From Bacillota bacterium (GTDB lineage Bacteria > Bacillota > Sulfobacillia > RBS10-35 > JAJYVN01), in assembly GCA_021827805.1 (NCBI GenBank), contig JAKAUG010000276.1:1-5423 (forward strand): 5,423 nucleotides of DNA, read 5' to 3'. The notes beneath the pieces are model-generated. The model was not told where the DNA came from. It did not search any database and worked only from the letters and a program-made list of their open reading frames with translations. This document shows, piece by piece, positions 1-5,423 of this stretch. A program made the translations under genes and the position numbers. Position 1 is the first letter of the stretch, and each line of letters begins with the position of its first letter.

Positions 1-275
1 GCCAGCCCCGCCAGGTCCGCCAGCAGCTCCGCGGGCACCGCGCTGGCCTTGGCGAGTTCGCAGTAGGTGAGCAGGACGGAGAGAAGGAACCGGTTCCTGT
101 GTCGCCCATGCGCGCCAAGCCGCGCATCGACCCGCCCGAAGGCGGCGCGGACCTCCGCGGGGCCCAGGCCCAAGCGTCGCCGCACCAGGGCGGCCAGGCC
201 ATCCAGGGCCTCCTCGAAGTGGGCCTGGTTCAGGACCAGCGTGTCGTCGAAATCCACGCAGATCAGGGTATCCGT
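1..275 (-). CDS. HAD-superfamily hydrolase (phosphatase-like), N-terminal part, truncated by the window edge
   Basis: This is the first 91 residues of a HAD-fold protein, read leftward and cut by the left edge. The sequence shows a hydrophobic first strand (LICV) followed directly by DFDDT, the HAD motif I (DxDxT/V). In this family the first Asp is the nucleophile and the second the acid/base, which points to phosphatase activity. A helical segment follows, rich in Leu, Ala, Arg and Glu, consistent with a helical cap. HAD motifs II-IV lie outside the window, so the substrate cannot be inferred. The start is unusual: no ATG, GTG or TTG is in frame between the strand and at least position 490. 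The ACG at 275-273 lies 8 nt after a GGAGG and is chosen here. A CTG at 266 is possible. The GTG at 257 would remove the first strand and is unlikely. It lies about 80 nt after the recJ stop and is probably co-transcribed with it. Confidence 0.75.
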
Positions 276-283
276 GGCCGGAA

Positions 284-288
284 CCTCC
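284..288 (-). promoter_or_regulatory. Ribosome binding site of the HAD gene
   Basis: The minus strand reads GAGGAGGT here, a strong Shine-Dalgarno sequence in the recJ-HAD gap. An ACG codon follows after 8 nt, in frame with DFDDT. The CTG candidate is 17 nt away and the GTG candidate 26 nt away, so the spacing favours ACG as the initiation codon, or an ATG changed to ACG by mutation or sequencing error. Confidence 0.6.
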
Positions 289-355
289 TCAAACGGGGCC
301 GATCGGACACCGGGCGGGGCGCAGCCGCGGGCAGGGGGCCGCCAGCCGGAACGGA

Positions 356-2413
356 TCAGGGGTCCGCGGTGGCCCGCGGCTCCGGATCGCGGGCCGCGGC
401 CTCCAGGCGCTCGACGGCTTGGCGCATCGCCTCCGCGGCACGGAAGCGCGGGCTGGCTTCCAGCTCCAGGCGGGTCCCGGCGGGCGGAGCCTGGAAACCC
501 CCCGAGGCGTCGAGGACCCCCAGCTCCTGGAGAATGGTCAACGCCGCCTCGGCCGAGCTCGGGTCGGGCACCGTGGCCGGGGCCAGGTGCGCCACCAGGG
601 CCAGCGCGGGCGGCAGCTGCCCGCCGCGGGCGAGTTGCTGCACCCGTCGGTACACCCCCCGCAGGGATTCTCGATCGGGGTGGCGTCGTCGCACGCCGGC
701 TCTGGCCGCTGTGGCGAAGCGGGTCCAATCCCCGCCCGACGGCGCCAGGTCGCGCACGGTGAGCCGCAGGGTCGGGGCGTTGCGGAAGCGGTGGACCTCG
801 GGCTCGACAACGAGGTCCAGCGTCTCGCCAGAGCCCAACCCCTCGGCCCAGTCGCCCAGACCAAAGGCCACCACCGGGCAACCGGCCGGGGCGCCGGCAA
901 CCCTGGTCAGCGCGCGCACGTGCTGGCCGGATGTTCCCATGGTGCGCACGTCCTCCAGGCGCACGCCCCGCAGCAAGAAGCGCGGTGGCGGCTCGAGCGG
1001 CCCCAGGCGCTCAAGGGCGAGCCCCAGGCCGAGGTCCAACTCCCGCGGCGTCAGGATGCCGTCGAGCTCCCAGCGGCCGGCTGTTGGCCCGCCGCGCGGG
1101 AACAGGGCCTCCATGGCGGCACGCAACTGGGGGAGCGCGGCGTCGTCCCCCGCGAGCCCCACCGCCCGGGCGCCGCCGCCCCCCGAGACCAGGGGCCCGC
1201 ACCGCTCGAGCGCGGCGGCCAGGTCCAGGTGCTGAGGGGCGCGGCCCGAGCCGCGCCACCGGCCCTGGCCGTCCTGGCCGGCCAGCAGGACCGGCACCGC
1301 GAACTTTTCGCACAGGGCACCGGCGGCCAGGCCCACCAGGCCGGGCGACCACCCGGCATCGGCCAGGAGGACGACCCCCGGCACCTCGCCGGAGCGGAGG
1401 ATGGCAGCCTCGGCCTCGGCCACGACGCGGGCGGCCTCCTCCTGCCGCCGGCGATTGGCCTCCTCCACCTCTGCCAGCAGGCCCAGGGCGCTCGCCGCAT
1501 CCGCGGCCCGGAGCAGGTCCAGGGCCGGCCGCGGGTCGCCCATCCGCCCCGGCGCGTTCAGCCGCGGGGCGACGCCGTGGGAGATGTCCCGCAGCGTCGG
1601 GCGCTGGCCGGGGGAGACGCGGGCCTGGGCCAGCAGGGCCGCGAGCCCCGGGCGGGACGGGCGGGCCATGGCGTCCAGCCCACCGCGCACGAGCCAGCGG
1701 TTGGGACCCGCCAGGGGTGCGATGTCGGCCACCGTGCCGATGGCGACCAGGTCCAGGGAGGGCGGGGCCTCGGCCCCGAGGGCCCGGGCCAGGGCCTGCA
1801 CCAGGCACCAGGTGACCCCGGTGCCCGTCAGCTCGGTCCAGGGGGTCTGGGGGGCGCGCCAGGGGTTGACCAGGGCGGCGACGGCCGGAAGGGGCTTCTG
1901 CAGGCGGTGGTGGTCGGCCACCACCACATCCACCCCCCTCGCGGCGGCCAGCTCAAGGGCCTCATATGCGGTGCTGCCGTTGTCCACGGCGAGGACCAGC
2001 GAGGCCCGGTGCTCCTCCAGAAGCGCGGCCAGGGCGCCTGGGCGCAGGCCGTAGCCGTCCTGGCGCCTTGGCAGGTGCACCGCCACCCGAAGCCCCAGGG
2101 CGCCCAGGCCCTCCCCGGCCAGGGCCGCGGCGCAGATGCCGTCGGCGTCGTAATCCCCGGCGATCAGCACACACTCGCCGTTCTCCCGGGCCAGCAGCAG
2201 GCGCCGCACCGCCCGGTCGAGGTCTGGGAGGTCGGGCGTCTCGAGCGGTGGCGGCTCCAGCAGGACCGCCAGGTCCGCCGCCGAGCGGCAGCCCCGCGCC
2301 CAGGCCAACGTCAGCGCGCTCGGGGGTAGGTCGTGCTCCTTCCCGCGCTCGGAGAACCAGGCCCGCGGCGGTTCCTCGGGCACATGCCATCGTTTGCCGA
2401 GCAGGCTGATCAC
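356..2413 (-). CDS. recJ: Single-stranded-DNA-specific 5'-3' exonuclease RecJ (divergent DHHA1 domain)
   Basis: A 685-residue RecJ-family protein; the family degrades ssDNA 5' to 3' in recombination and mismatch or base-excision repair in the cytoplasm. The DHH domain is intact: DYDADG (87-92), VDNGS (143-147), VVADHHR (164-170) and GTVAD (226-230) supply the metal ligands, and PRLNAPGR (283-290) matches the conserved linker motif. The DHHA1 domain (about 350-420) is recognisable but altered: GWSPG at 354 where GWHxG is usual, GSGRA at 388 where GSxRS is usual, and SGGGGARAVG at 410-419 where GGHxxAAG is usual. An OB-like region follows (about 450-557, with GTSGQHVRAL at 493). The C-terminal extension (about 575-675, with HPDRES and ILQELGVLD) resembles that of Firmicutes RecJ, so the length exceeds the 577 residues of E. 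coli RecJ. The GTG start at 2413 overlaps the upstream gene's stop (GTGA) and follows GGAGAGGGG by 6 nt. An in-frame GTG at 2629 was rejected because it would overlap the 69-residue gene with shadow-like sequence. Confidence 0.9.
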   Translation of the reverse strand: MISLLGKRWHVPEEPPRAWFSERGKEHDLPPSALTLAWARGCRSAADLAVLLEPPPLETPDLPDLDRAVRRLLLARENGECVLIAGDYDADGICAAALAGEGLGALGLRVAVHLPRRQDGYGLRPGALAALLEEHRASLVLAVDNGSTAYEALELAAARGVDVVVADHHRLQKPLPAVAALVNPWRAPQTPWTELTGTGVTWCLVQALARALGAEAPPSLDLVAIGTVADIAPLAGPNRWLVRGGLDAMARPSRPGLAALLAQARVSPGQRPTLRDISHGVAPRLNAPGRMGDPRPALDLLRAADAASALGLLAEVEEANRRRQEEAARVVAEAEAAILRSGEVPGVVLLADAGWSPGLVGLAAGALCEKFAVPVLLAGQDGQGRWRGSGRAPQHLDLAAALERCGPLVSGGGGARAVGLAGDDAALPQLRAAMEALFPRGGPTAGRWELDGILTPRELDLGLGLALERLGPLEPPPRFLLRGVRLEDVRTMGTSGQHVRALTRVAGAPAGCPVVAFGLGDWAEGLGSGETLDLVVEPEVHRFRNAPTLRLTVRDLAPSGGDWTRFATAARAGVRRRHPDRESLRGVYRRVQQLARGGQLPPALALVAHLAPATVPDPSSAEAALTILQELGVLDASGGFQAPPAGTRLELEASPRFRAAEAMRQAVERLEAAARDPEPRATADP

Positions 2414-2619
2414 GCGCCGCCCCTCTCCAGACGGATCTCCCAGTGCCAGGCGCGTCCCAGGGGCCGGCGGGTGCGGGTGACGCCGAGACCCCGCTCCGTT
2501 GCCCAACGCTCCACGAGATCGGCGACGTTGCCCGGGCGGTCCTTGATCAGGACCACCCCGTCGCGCACCAGGTAGCCGATCGACCTCTCCAACTGCTCCT
2601 GGGGCGAGGGCAGCGGCAC
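2410..2619 (-). CDS. Unrecognised 69-residue protein, translationally coupled to recJ
   Basis: A small gene I cannot assign to a family. The protein begins (M)PLPSPQEQLERSIGYLV and ends EIRLERGGA. It has an amphipathic N-terminal helix-like stretch, a hydrophobic VVLI strand (23-26), a second helix-like stretch with VADLVERWA (32-40), and a basic, Trp-containing end (TRTRRPLGRAWHWEIRL). There is no signal peptide, membrane segment or Cys motif. The alternation suggests a small folded alpha/beta domain, but that is inference. Its balanced composition (Ile, Lys, Asp, Tyr, Trp) contrasts with the Arg/Pro/Gly-rich translations of the other frames and supports a real gene. The GTG start at 2619 follows GGAGG by 9 nt. 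It lies 31 nt after the methyltransferase stop, and its TGA overlaps the recJ GTG start, so recJ translation is probably coupled to it. A longer open frame extends upstream into the methyltransferase gene but looks like a shadow. Confidence 0.72.
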   Translation of the reverse strand: MPLPSPQEQLERSIGYLVRDGVVLIKDRPGNVADLVERWATERGLGVTRTRRPLGRAWHWEIRLERGGA

Positions 2620-2628
2620 ATCCAGACA

Positions 2629-2633
2629 CCTCC
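2629..2633 (-). promoter_or_regulatory. Ribosome binding site deciding the start of the 69-residue gene
   Basis: The minus strand reads GGGAGGT, ending 9 nt before the GTG at 2619. This site lies in the 31-nt gap after the methyltransferase stop codon and supports the short start over the much longer open frame that runs through the methyltransferase gene. Confidence 0.6.
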
Positions 2634-2650
2634 CGCGCGCGTGCGCCTCC

Positions 2651-3232
2651 TCAGACCGGGCGCAGAAACGGAAGCGCCCAGCAGGACCAGCGGCCCACGA
2701 CCGTGGGTTCCCCAGGCTCGAGCCCGGCCTCGCGGAGCCAGGCCGCCGCCCTCTCCGGGGCCCAGCGGTGCTCCTGCGGCGGGCCGGGGCTGGGAGCACA
2801 CGGCCAGTCCAGGGCAAGCCCCCGGGCCCCCACCGCCAGCACCCGCCGGACCTCCCGGGCGAAGGAGGGGGGATCGGCCAGTTCGTGCACCAGGAAGGCC
2901 AGCAGGATGCCCTGGCATTCGCCGGACGGCAGTGGCAGGGACGACTCGCCGCACACCCTGGTCTCGACGTTGCCAAGACCCGCGGCCGCAGCACGGTCCG
3001 CCAACAGGGAGAGCATGGCGGGGGCGATGTCCAGGGCCAGGACCCGGCCCTGGGGCCCCACCCTGCGGGCCAGGGGCAGCGCGAAGAATCCCGGACCGGC
3101 ACCCACGTCGGCGACAACGTCGCCCAGGGCCGGTGAGAGCAGATCCAGGACGACCTCTGGGGGGAGGTCTCGCTCGCGTTCCGAGGATAGCAGCCGCTCG
3201 GCGCGGACGGGGTCGAACTTGAACCCTGCCAT
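2651..3232 (-). CDS. Class I SAM-dependent methyltransferase
   Basis: A 193-residue cytoplasmic Rossmann-fold methyltransferase. The N-terminus FKFDPVRAERLL with SSERERDLPPEVVL matches a common small methyltransferase group in which a KFDP..A..L..ER stretch precedes the SAM domain. Motif I is VVADVGAGPGFF (39-50), the glycine loop that binds SAM. The acidic end of strand 2 is ALDIAP (66-71), with Asp68 expected to contact the SAM ribose. A later strand-turn LLAFLVHELAD (110-120) corresponds to motif IV/post-motif, and EVRRVLAVGARGLALDW (127-143) to the motif VI area. The acceptor substrate cannot be predicted: these UbiE/SmtA-like proteins act on diverse small molecules. The ATG start at 3232 has AAGGAG 11 nt upstream, slightly long but acceptable. 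It is the first gene of the leftward group, and its TGA is embedded in TGAGGAGG just before the next gene. Confidence 0.85.
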   Translation of the reverse strand: MAGFKFDPVRAERLLSSERERDLPPEVVLDLLSPALGDVVADVGAGPGFFALPLARRVGPQGRVLALDIAPAMLSLLADRAAAAGLGNVETRVCGESSLPLPSGECQGILLAFLVHELADPPSFAREVRRVLAVGARGLALDWPCAPSPGPPQEHRWAPERAAAWLREAGLEPGEPTVVGRWSCWALPFLRPV

Positions 3233-3270
3233 CAGCCGTCACGCTCCTTGGCCGAGTCCTACCACGCCGC

Positions 3271-3295
3271 GGTGTCCGCTCCTGCAACGGACCCC
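3271..3295. repeat. Imperfect inverted repeat, possible operator
   Basis: GGTGTCCG (3271-3278) and CGGACCCC (3288-3295) are inverted copies with one mismatch in 8 bp, separated by 9 nt. The inner 5 bp (GTCCG/CGGAC) are perfect. The repeat sits in the middle of the divergent gap, where a dimeric regulator could act on both groups. In DNA this GC-rich, short repeats arise by chance, so the functional call is weak. Confidence 0.25.
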
Positions 3296-3350
3296 CCGCG
3301 CAGGGGAATGCGAGCCCGGCCCGCGAACCCCAGCGTCGGTGAGAAAAGGG

Positions 3351-3357
3351 GGGAGGG
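3351..3357 (+). promoter_or_regulatory. Ribosome binding site deciding the glpK start
   Basis: GGGAGGG lies 4 nt before the GTG at 3362 (5 nt counted from GGAGG), at the end of an A4G6 purine run. The alternative in-frame ATG at 3308 has only a GGGG two bases upstream, and the TTG at 3248 would add 38 residues not seen in the family, so this site fixes the start at 3362. Confidence 0.75.
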
Positions 3358-3361
3358 CCAC

Positions 3362-4837
3362 GTGCAGGCACTTGTGCTGTCCCTGGACCAGGGTACCACG
3401 AGCACCAGGGCGTTGGTGTGGGACCTGGATGGGAACCGCTTGGCCGGAGCCCGGCGGCCGCTGCGCTGCCGCTTCCCCAGCCCCGGCCTGGTGGAGCAGG
3501 ACCCCGAGGAGATCTGGGAGAGCGTGCGCGAGGCGGGGATCGAGGCGCTGGCCGCCGTGCCGGCTGACGCCGTGGCCGCGGTGGGGATCACCAACCAGCG
3601 GGAGACGACCCTGCTCTGGGATCGCCGGAGCGGCCGGGCTCTGCACCCCGCCATCGTCTGGCAGGACCGTCGCACGCAGCGGGCCTCGGCCGCCCTGCGG
3701 GAGCAGGGGCTGGAGCCGCTGTTCGCCGAGCGCACCGGGCTTGTGCTGGATCCTTACTTTTCTGGTACCAAGCTGGCCTGGCTCCTTGAGCACCTGCCCG
3801 GGGCCCGGGCGCGGGCCGAGGCCGGGGAGCTGGCCTTCGGCACGGTGGACAGCTGGCTGCTCTTCCGCCTCACCGGGGGTCGCGTGCATGCCACCGACCC
3901 GAGCAATGCCTCGCGAACCCTGCTCTGGAACATCCGCACGTGCCGCTGGGATCCCGAGCTCCTGAAGATCCTGGGCATCCCGCCTGAGGTTCTGCCTGAG
4001 GTGCGGCCCACGGCGGGGTTCTTCGGACGGAGCGCGGACAGCGTCTGGGGCCGGCCCCTGCCCGTCACGGCCCTGGTGGGTGATCAGCAGGCGGCCCTCT
4101 TCGGCCAGGGGTGCCTTCAGCCGGGCAGTGCCAAGAATACCTATGGTACCGGGGCCTTCCTGGTGGCGCAGGCCGGGGAGCGGGTTCCCGCGGCTCCGGG
4201 GCTCGTGGCGACGGTGGCCTGGCAACTCGGCGGCCAGAGGCCCCGCTACGCCCTGGAGGCCTCCGCCTTCGTGGCCGGTGCGGCCCTGGACTGGCTGCGG
4301 GACGGCCTCGGCCTGGTGCGGAGCGCGGCGGAGGTCAGCGAGCTTGCGGCGACGGTATCCGACGCGGCCGGGGTGTACTTCGTCCCCGCCCTGACGGGCC
4401 TCGGGGCGCCGCACTGGGATCCGGGGGCGCGAGGCCTGATCATCGGCCTCAGCCGCGGGAGCGGGCGCGCGCACATCGCGCGCGCGACGCTGGAGGCCCT
4501 GGCCTGCCAGACGCGGGACGCCGTCGTGGCCATGGCCAAGGCGGGCCTCGGCCTGACCGAGTTGGCGGTCGACGGCGGGGTGGCCGCAAGCGACCTCTTC
4601 CTGCAACTGCAGGCCGACGTGCTGGGGGTCCCCGTGGTGCGCTCGGAGGTCCTGGAGGCCACGAGTCTCGGTGCGGCGCGCCTTGCCGCCATCGGGGCGG
4701 GCCTGGGGGAGACCCCGCCGGGGCCCGGGCCCGCGGGCCGGCGCTTCCTGCCGGCGGCCGAGCGCGGCCCGGCCGAGCGGCTGTATGCGGGGTGGCAGAG
4801 GGCGTGCGAGCGGGCGATGGGCTGGGAGCAGGGATGA
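3362..4837 (+). CDS. glpK: Glycerol kinase
   Basis: A 491-residue FGGY-family kinase that phosphorylates glycerol with ATP to sn-glycerol 3-phosphate, committing glycerol to catabolism or lipid synthesis. The whole length aligns with the roughly 500-residue family. SLDQGTTSTRA (7-17) is the N-terminal phosphate-binding motif. GITNQRETT (75-83) and AIVWQDRRT (97-105) hold glycerol-contact Arg80, Glu81 and Trp100. DPYFSGTK (130-137) supplies Tyr132. GDQQAALFGQ (240-249) carries the predicted catalytic base Asp241. AKNTYGTG (257-264), TGLGAPHWDP (345-354) and the FGGY signature around VDGGVAASDLFLQLQAD (403-419) form the nucleotide site. The loop before GDQQ reads FGRSADSVWGRPLP and lacks the GGKGGTR that binds fructose 1,6-bisphosphate in E. 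coli, and no counterpart of the HPr-phosphorylated His of Gram-positive enzymes is apparent. The GTG start is set by a GGGAGGG site. The stop overlaps the glpD start (ATGA), so the pair is translationally coupled. Confidence 0.96.
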   Translation: MQALVLSLDQGTTSTRALVWDLDGNRLAGARRPLRCRFPSPGLVEQDPEEIWESVREAGIEALAAVPADAVAAVGITNQRETTLLWDRRSGRALHPAIVWQDRRTQRASAALREQGLEPLFAERTGLVLDPYFSGTKLAWLLEHLPGARARAEAGELAFGTVDSWLLFRLTGGRVHATDPSNASRTLLWNIRTCRWDPELLKILGIPPEVLPEVRPTAGFFGRSADSVWGRPLPVTALVGDQQAALFGQGCLQPGSAKNTYGTGAFLVAQAGERVPAAPGLVATVAWQLGGQRPRYALEASAFVAGAALDWLRDGLGLVRSAAEVSELAATVSDAAGVYFVPALTGLGAPHWDPGARGLIIGLSRGSGRAHIARATLEALACQTRDAVVAMAKAGLGLTELAVDGGVAASDLFLQLQADVLGVPVVRSEVLEATSLGAARLAAIGAGLGETPPGPGPAGRRFLPAAERGPAERLYAGWQRACERAMGWEQG

Positions 4838-5423
4838 GCGTCCCCGAGGCCGTGGGCCGGCGGCGTGCCCTGCTCGAGCGGCTTGAGCGGGAGACCTTCG
4901 ACCTGTTGGTCCTGGGCGGCGGCTCGGTGGGGGCGGGCATCGCCCTCGAGGCCGCGGCGCGGGGGCTCGCCGTGGCCCTGGTCGAGCGCGCGGATTTCGC
5001 CAGCGGGGCCTCGGGACGCTCCACGAAGCTCCTGCACGGCGGGGTGCGCTACCTGGAGCGCGCGGTCACCCACCTGGACCTGGGGGAGTACCGCCTGGTG
5101 CGGGAGGCGCTCGCCGAACGCGCGGCGCTGTTCCGCCAGGCGCCGCACCTCTGCCGGCCCGTCGCCATCCTGACGCCGGTCTCCAGTGCCTGGGAGCTCC
5201 GCTACTATGCCGCGGGCCTCGGGCTCTACGACCGTCTGGCCGGAGCCCAGAGCCTGGGCGCCACCCGGGTCCTGGACGGCGCGGGGGCGCGGCGGGCCTT
5301 TCCCGCGCTGGCCGCGCGGCGCTGGGCCGGTGCCGTGTGCTACCTGGACGGGCAGTTCGACGACGCGCGCTTCAATGTGGCCCTGGTCCTGACGGCGCTC
5401 GAGCTGGGGGCCGTGGCCGTGAA
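4834..5423 (+). CDS. glpD: FAD-dependent glycerol-3-phosphate dehydrogenase, N-terminal part, truncated by the window edge
   Basis: The first 196 residues of a membrane-associated flavoenzyme that oxidises sn-glycerol 3-phosphate to dihydroxyacetone phosphate and passes electrons to quinone. LLVLGGGSVGAGIA (24-37) is the dinucleotide-binding GxGxxG loop, and VERADFASGAS (50-60) ends the second strand with Glu51, expected to bind the FAD ribose. RSTKLLHGGVRYL (62-74) is the family signature, followed by LVREALAERAALF (88-100), APHL (103-106) and YLDGQFDDAR (170-179). The region after the signature (HLDLGEYRLVREALAER, then YYAAGLGLYDRLAG) resembles mitochondrial GPD2 more than E. coli GlpD. The ATG lies 5 nt after GGGAG and overlaps the glpK stop by 4 nt, which fixes the start and indicates translational coupling. 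It uses the glpK product directly. The substrate-binding C-terminal half lies outside the window. Confidence 0.94.
   Translation, partial: MSVPEAVGRRRALLERLERETFDLLVLGGGSVGAGIALEAAARGLAVALVERADFASGASGRSTKLLHGGVRYLERAVTHLDLGEYRLVREALAERAALFRQAPHLCRPVAILTPVSSAWELRYYAAGLGLYDRLAGAQSLGATRVLDGAGARRAFPALAARRWAGAVCYLDGQFDDARFNVALVLTALELGAVAV

Larger units (their letters stand above)
3233..3361. promoter_or_regulatory. Divergent intergenic region between the methyltransferase operon and glpKD
   Basis: This 129-bp gap separates two genes transcribed away from each other, so promoters for both groups should lie here or just inside the flanking genes. I see no convincing -35/-10 pair on either strand. 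The minus strand has TTGCAG at 3287-3282 with a weak TAGGAC 20 nt further on, which is not persuasive. The region does hold the methyltransferase Shine-Dalgarno (AAGGAG at 3249-3244), the glpK Shine-Dalgarno (3351-3357) and an imperfect inverted repeat at 3271-3295. Confidence 0.5.

Noticed and set aside
276..355. Rho-independent terminator in the recJ-HAD gap
   Set aside because: The gap is GC-rich but shows no clear stem-loop followed by a T tract; it ends in a strong ribosome binding site for the HAD gene instead.
419..2329. Long plus-strand open frame antisense to recJ (636 codons)
   Set aside because: It is a GC-driven shadow: the translation is rich in Gly, Gln, Ala and Arg with no recognisable domain, while the opposite strand encodes clear RecJ motifs.
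2414..2629. N-terminal extension of RecJ to the in-frame GTG at 2629
   Set aside because: The added 72 residues are Arg/Gly/Pro/Ala-rich shadow sequence, do not resemble RecJ, and overlap the better-supported 69-residue gene. RecJ-like sequence begins at the GTG at 2413, in LLGKRWHV.
2620..3117. Long upstream extension of the 69-residue gene across the methyltransferase
   Set aside because: The extension is Arg/Pro/Trp/Cys-rich and lies out of frame over a clear methyltransferase; the GTG at 2619 with GGAGG is the better start.
3248..3361. Longer glpK starts at TTG 3248 or ATG 3308
   Set aside because: The extra residues (Arg/Pro/Gly-rich) have no counterpart in glycerol kinases and lack good ribosome binding sites; the GTG at 3362 has a strong one and gives the family's usual length.
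3239..4606. Long minus-strand open frame antisense to glpK (455 codons)
   Set aside because: The plus strand encodes glycerol kinase with all motifs; the antisense translation is Gly/Arg/Gln-rich without domain features and arises from high third-position GC.

Overview
This is a very GC-rich bacterial window (roughly 70-75% G+C by eye) with dense coding, GTG and ATG starts, strong GGAGG-type ribosome binding sites and gene overlaps of 4 nt. No rRNA, tRNA, CRISPR array or mobile element was seen. The organism cannot be named from the sequence. The RecJ carries a C-terminal extension resembling that of Firmicutes RecJ proteins, which hints at a high-GC Firmicutes lineage, but this is a weak inference and other high-GC phyla are possible.

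The window holds two divergent gene groups. The leftward (minus-strand) group, in transcription order, is: a class I SAM-dependent methyltransferase (3232-2651), a 69-residue unrecognised protein (2619-2410), a RecJ-type DHH/DHHA1 single-strand DNA exonuclease (2413-356), and the N-terminal part of a HAD-superfamily phosphatase (from about 275, running off the left edge). Spacing is tight (31 nt, 4-nt overlap, about 80 nt) with no visible terminator, so this is probably one operon.

The rightward group is glpK (3362-4837) and the first 196 residues of glpD (from 4834, running off the right edge), overlapping by ATGA. Together they convert glycerol to glycerol 3-phosphate and then, with FAD and the quinone pool, to dihydroxyacetone phosphate. 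No transporter (glpF) or regulator is visible here; either could lie outside the window.

The 129-bp gap between the divergent genes (3233-3361) must carry the start signals for both groups. It contains one imperfect inverted repeat but no convincing sigma-70 promoter.

I did not find a clearly new multi-gene system. The points most worth a second look are: a RecJ whose metal-binding DHH motifs are intact while several DHHA1 substrate-contact residues are replaced; a HAD gene with no ATG, GTG or TTG start that would keep its first beta strand, but with an ACG at ideal distance from a strong ribosome binding site; the unrecognised 69-residue protein coupled to recJ; a GlpK without the known allosteric loop; and a GlpD closer in sequence to the mitochondrial enzyme than to E. 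coli GlpD.
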